This document shows, in pieces, positions 5,528 to 5,590 of a stretch of DNA of 5,590 nucleotides. Under the pieces are notes generated by a model that searched no databases, was not told where the DNA came from, and saw only the letters and a list, made by a program, of their open reading frames with translations. This DNA is from an uncultured Phascolarctobacterium sp. (GTDB taxonomy: Bacteria; Bacillota; Negativicutes; Acidaminococcales; Acidaminococcaceae). How positions within the stretch are numbered: position 1 is the stretch's first letter; each line of letters begins with the position of its first letter. The DNA lies in contig CAUDEF010000029.1 of the NCBI GenBank assembly GCA_958448515.1, positions 1 to 5,590 on the forward strand. The letters run 5' to 3'. Position numbers and translations under genes: made by a program.

Positions 5528-5590
5528 AGTGCAAAAGTCCGACGGTGAAATGTCAAGAGAATAAGACAAACAAATTTACCTAAAAAGACG

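Noticed and set aside
5500..5590. Known riboswitch (cobalamin, FMN, SAM or T-box)
   Set aside because: Short resemblances such as GGTGAAAT were considered, but none of the conserved cores of these classes could be laid out in the visible sequence.

Overview
The window looks like chromosomal DNA of an anaerobic Bacillota. Coding regions have moderate GC, the spacers are very AT-rich, ribosome binding sites are of the GGAGG type, and there are several clear hairpin-plus-U-tract terminators. The gene content (a YitT-family membrane protein and a three-gene FAD oxidoreductase / Fe-S cluster) would suit Clostridia or Negativicutes. I lean towards Negativicutes, but that is a weak inference and no genus can be named from this sequence.

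Layout, left to right. Positions 1-472 carry no gene. At the left edge, on the minus strand, there is a near-consensus extended promoter reading out of the window, backed by about 350 bases of A/T tracts. A minus-strand terminator at 411-443 ends the next unit. A YitT-family membrane protein lies at 473-1357 (minus); its start is placed downstream of the longest possible reading frame, which would begin inside a terminator hairpin. Next comes a tight three-gene minus-strand operon, read from 4589 down to 1488: a GlpA-like FAD dehydrogenase with a C-terminal [2Fe-2S]-type domain, a pyridine-nucleotide FAD oxidoreductase, and a small four-cysteine DUF1667 protein. It ends in a terminator at 1411-1443. 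A divergent AT-rich spacer (4590-4878) separates it from an unrecognised exported protein on the plus strand (4879-5403) that has a glycine/isoleucine/histidine-rich tail and its own terminator (5409-5448). The last 140 bases carry a candidate plus-strand promoter and a 10-bp inverted repeat, probably the leader of a gene beyond the right edge.

How the genes fit together: the three oxidoreductase genes almost certainly form one redox complex. The GlpA-like subunit would oxidise a small hydroxy- or amino-acid-type substrate (glycerol 3-phosphate is the default guess). Electrons would pass through Fe-S centres in its C-terminal domain and in the DUF1667 protein to the NAD(P)-binding flavoprotein. 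No GlpB, GlpC, GlpK or GlpF is visible here, so the substrate stays open. The YitT-like protein and the exported protein are separate transcription units with no evident link to this module. I found no mobile element, CRISPR array, tRNA or rRNA gene inside the window. The least explained items are the exported protein with its unusual tail and the regulatory DNA at the two edges.
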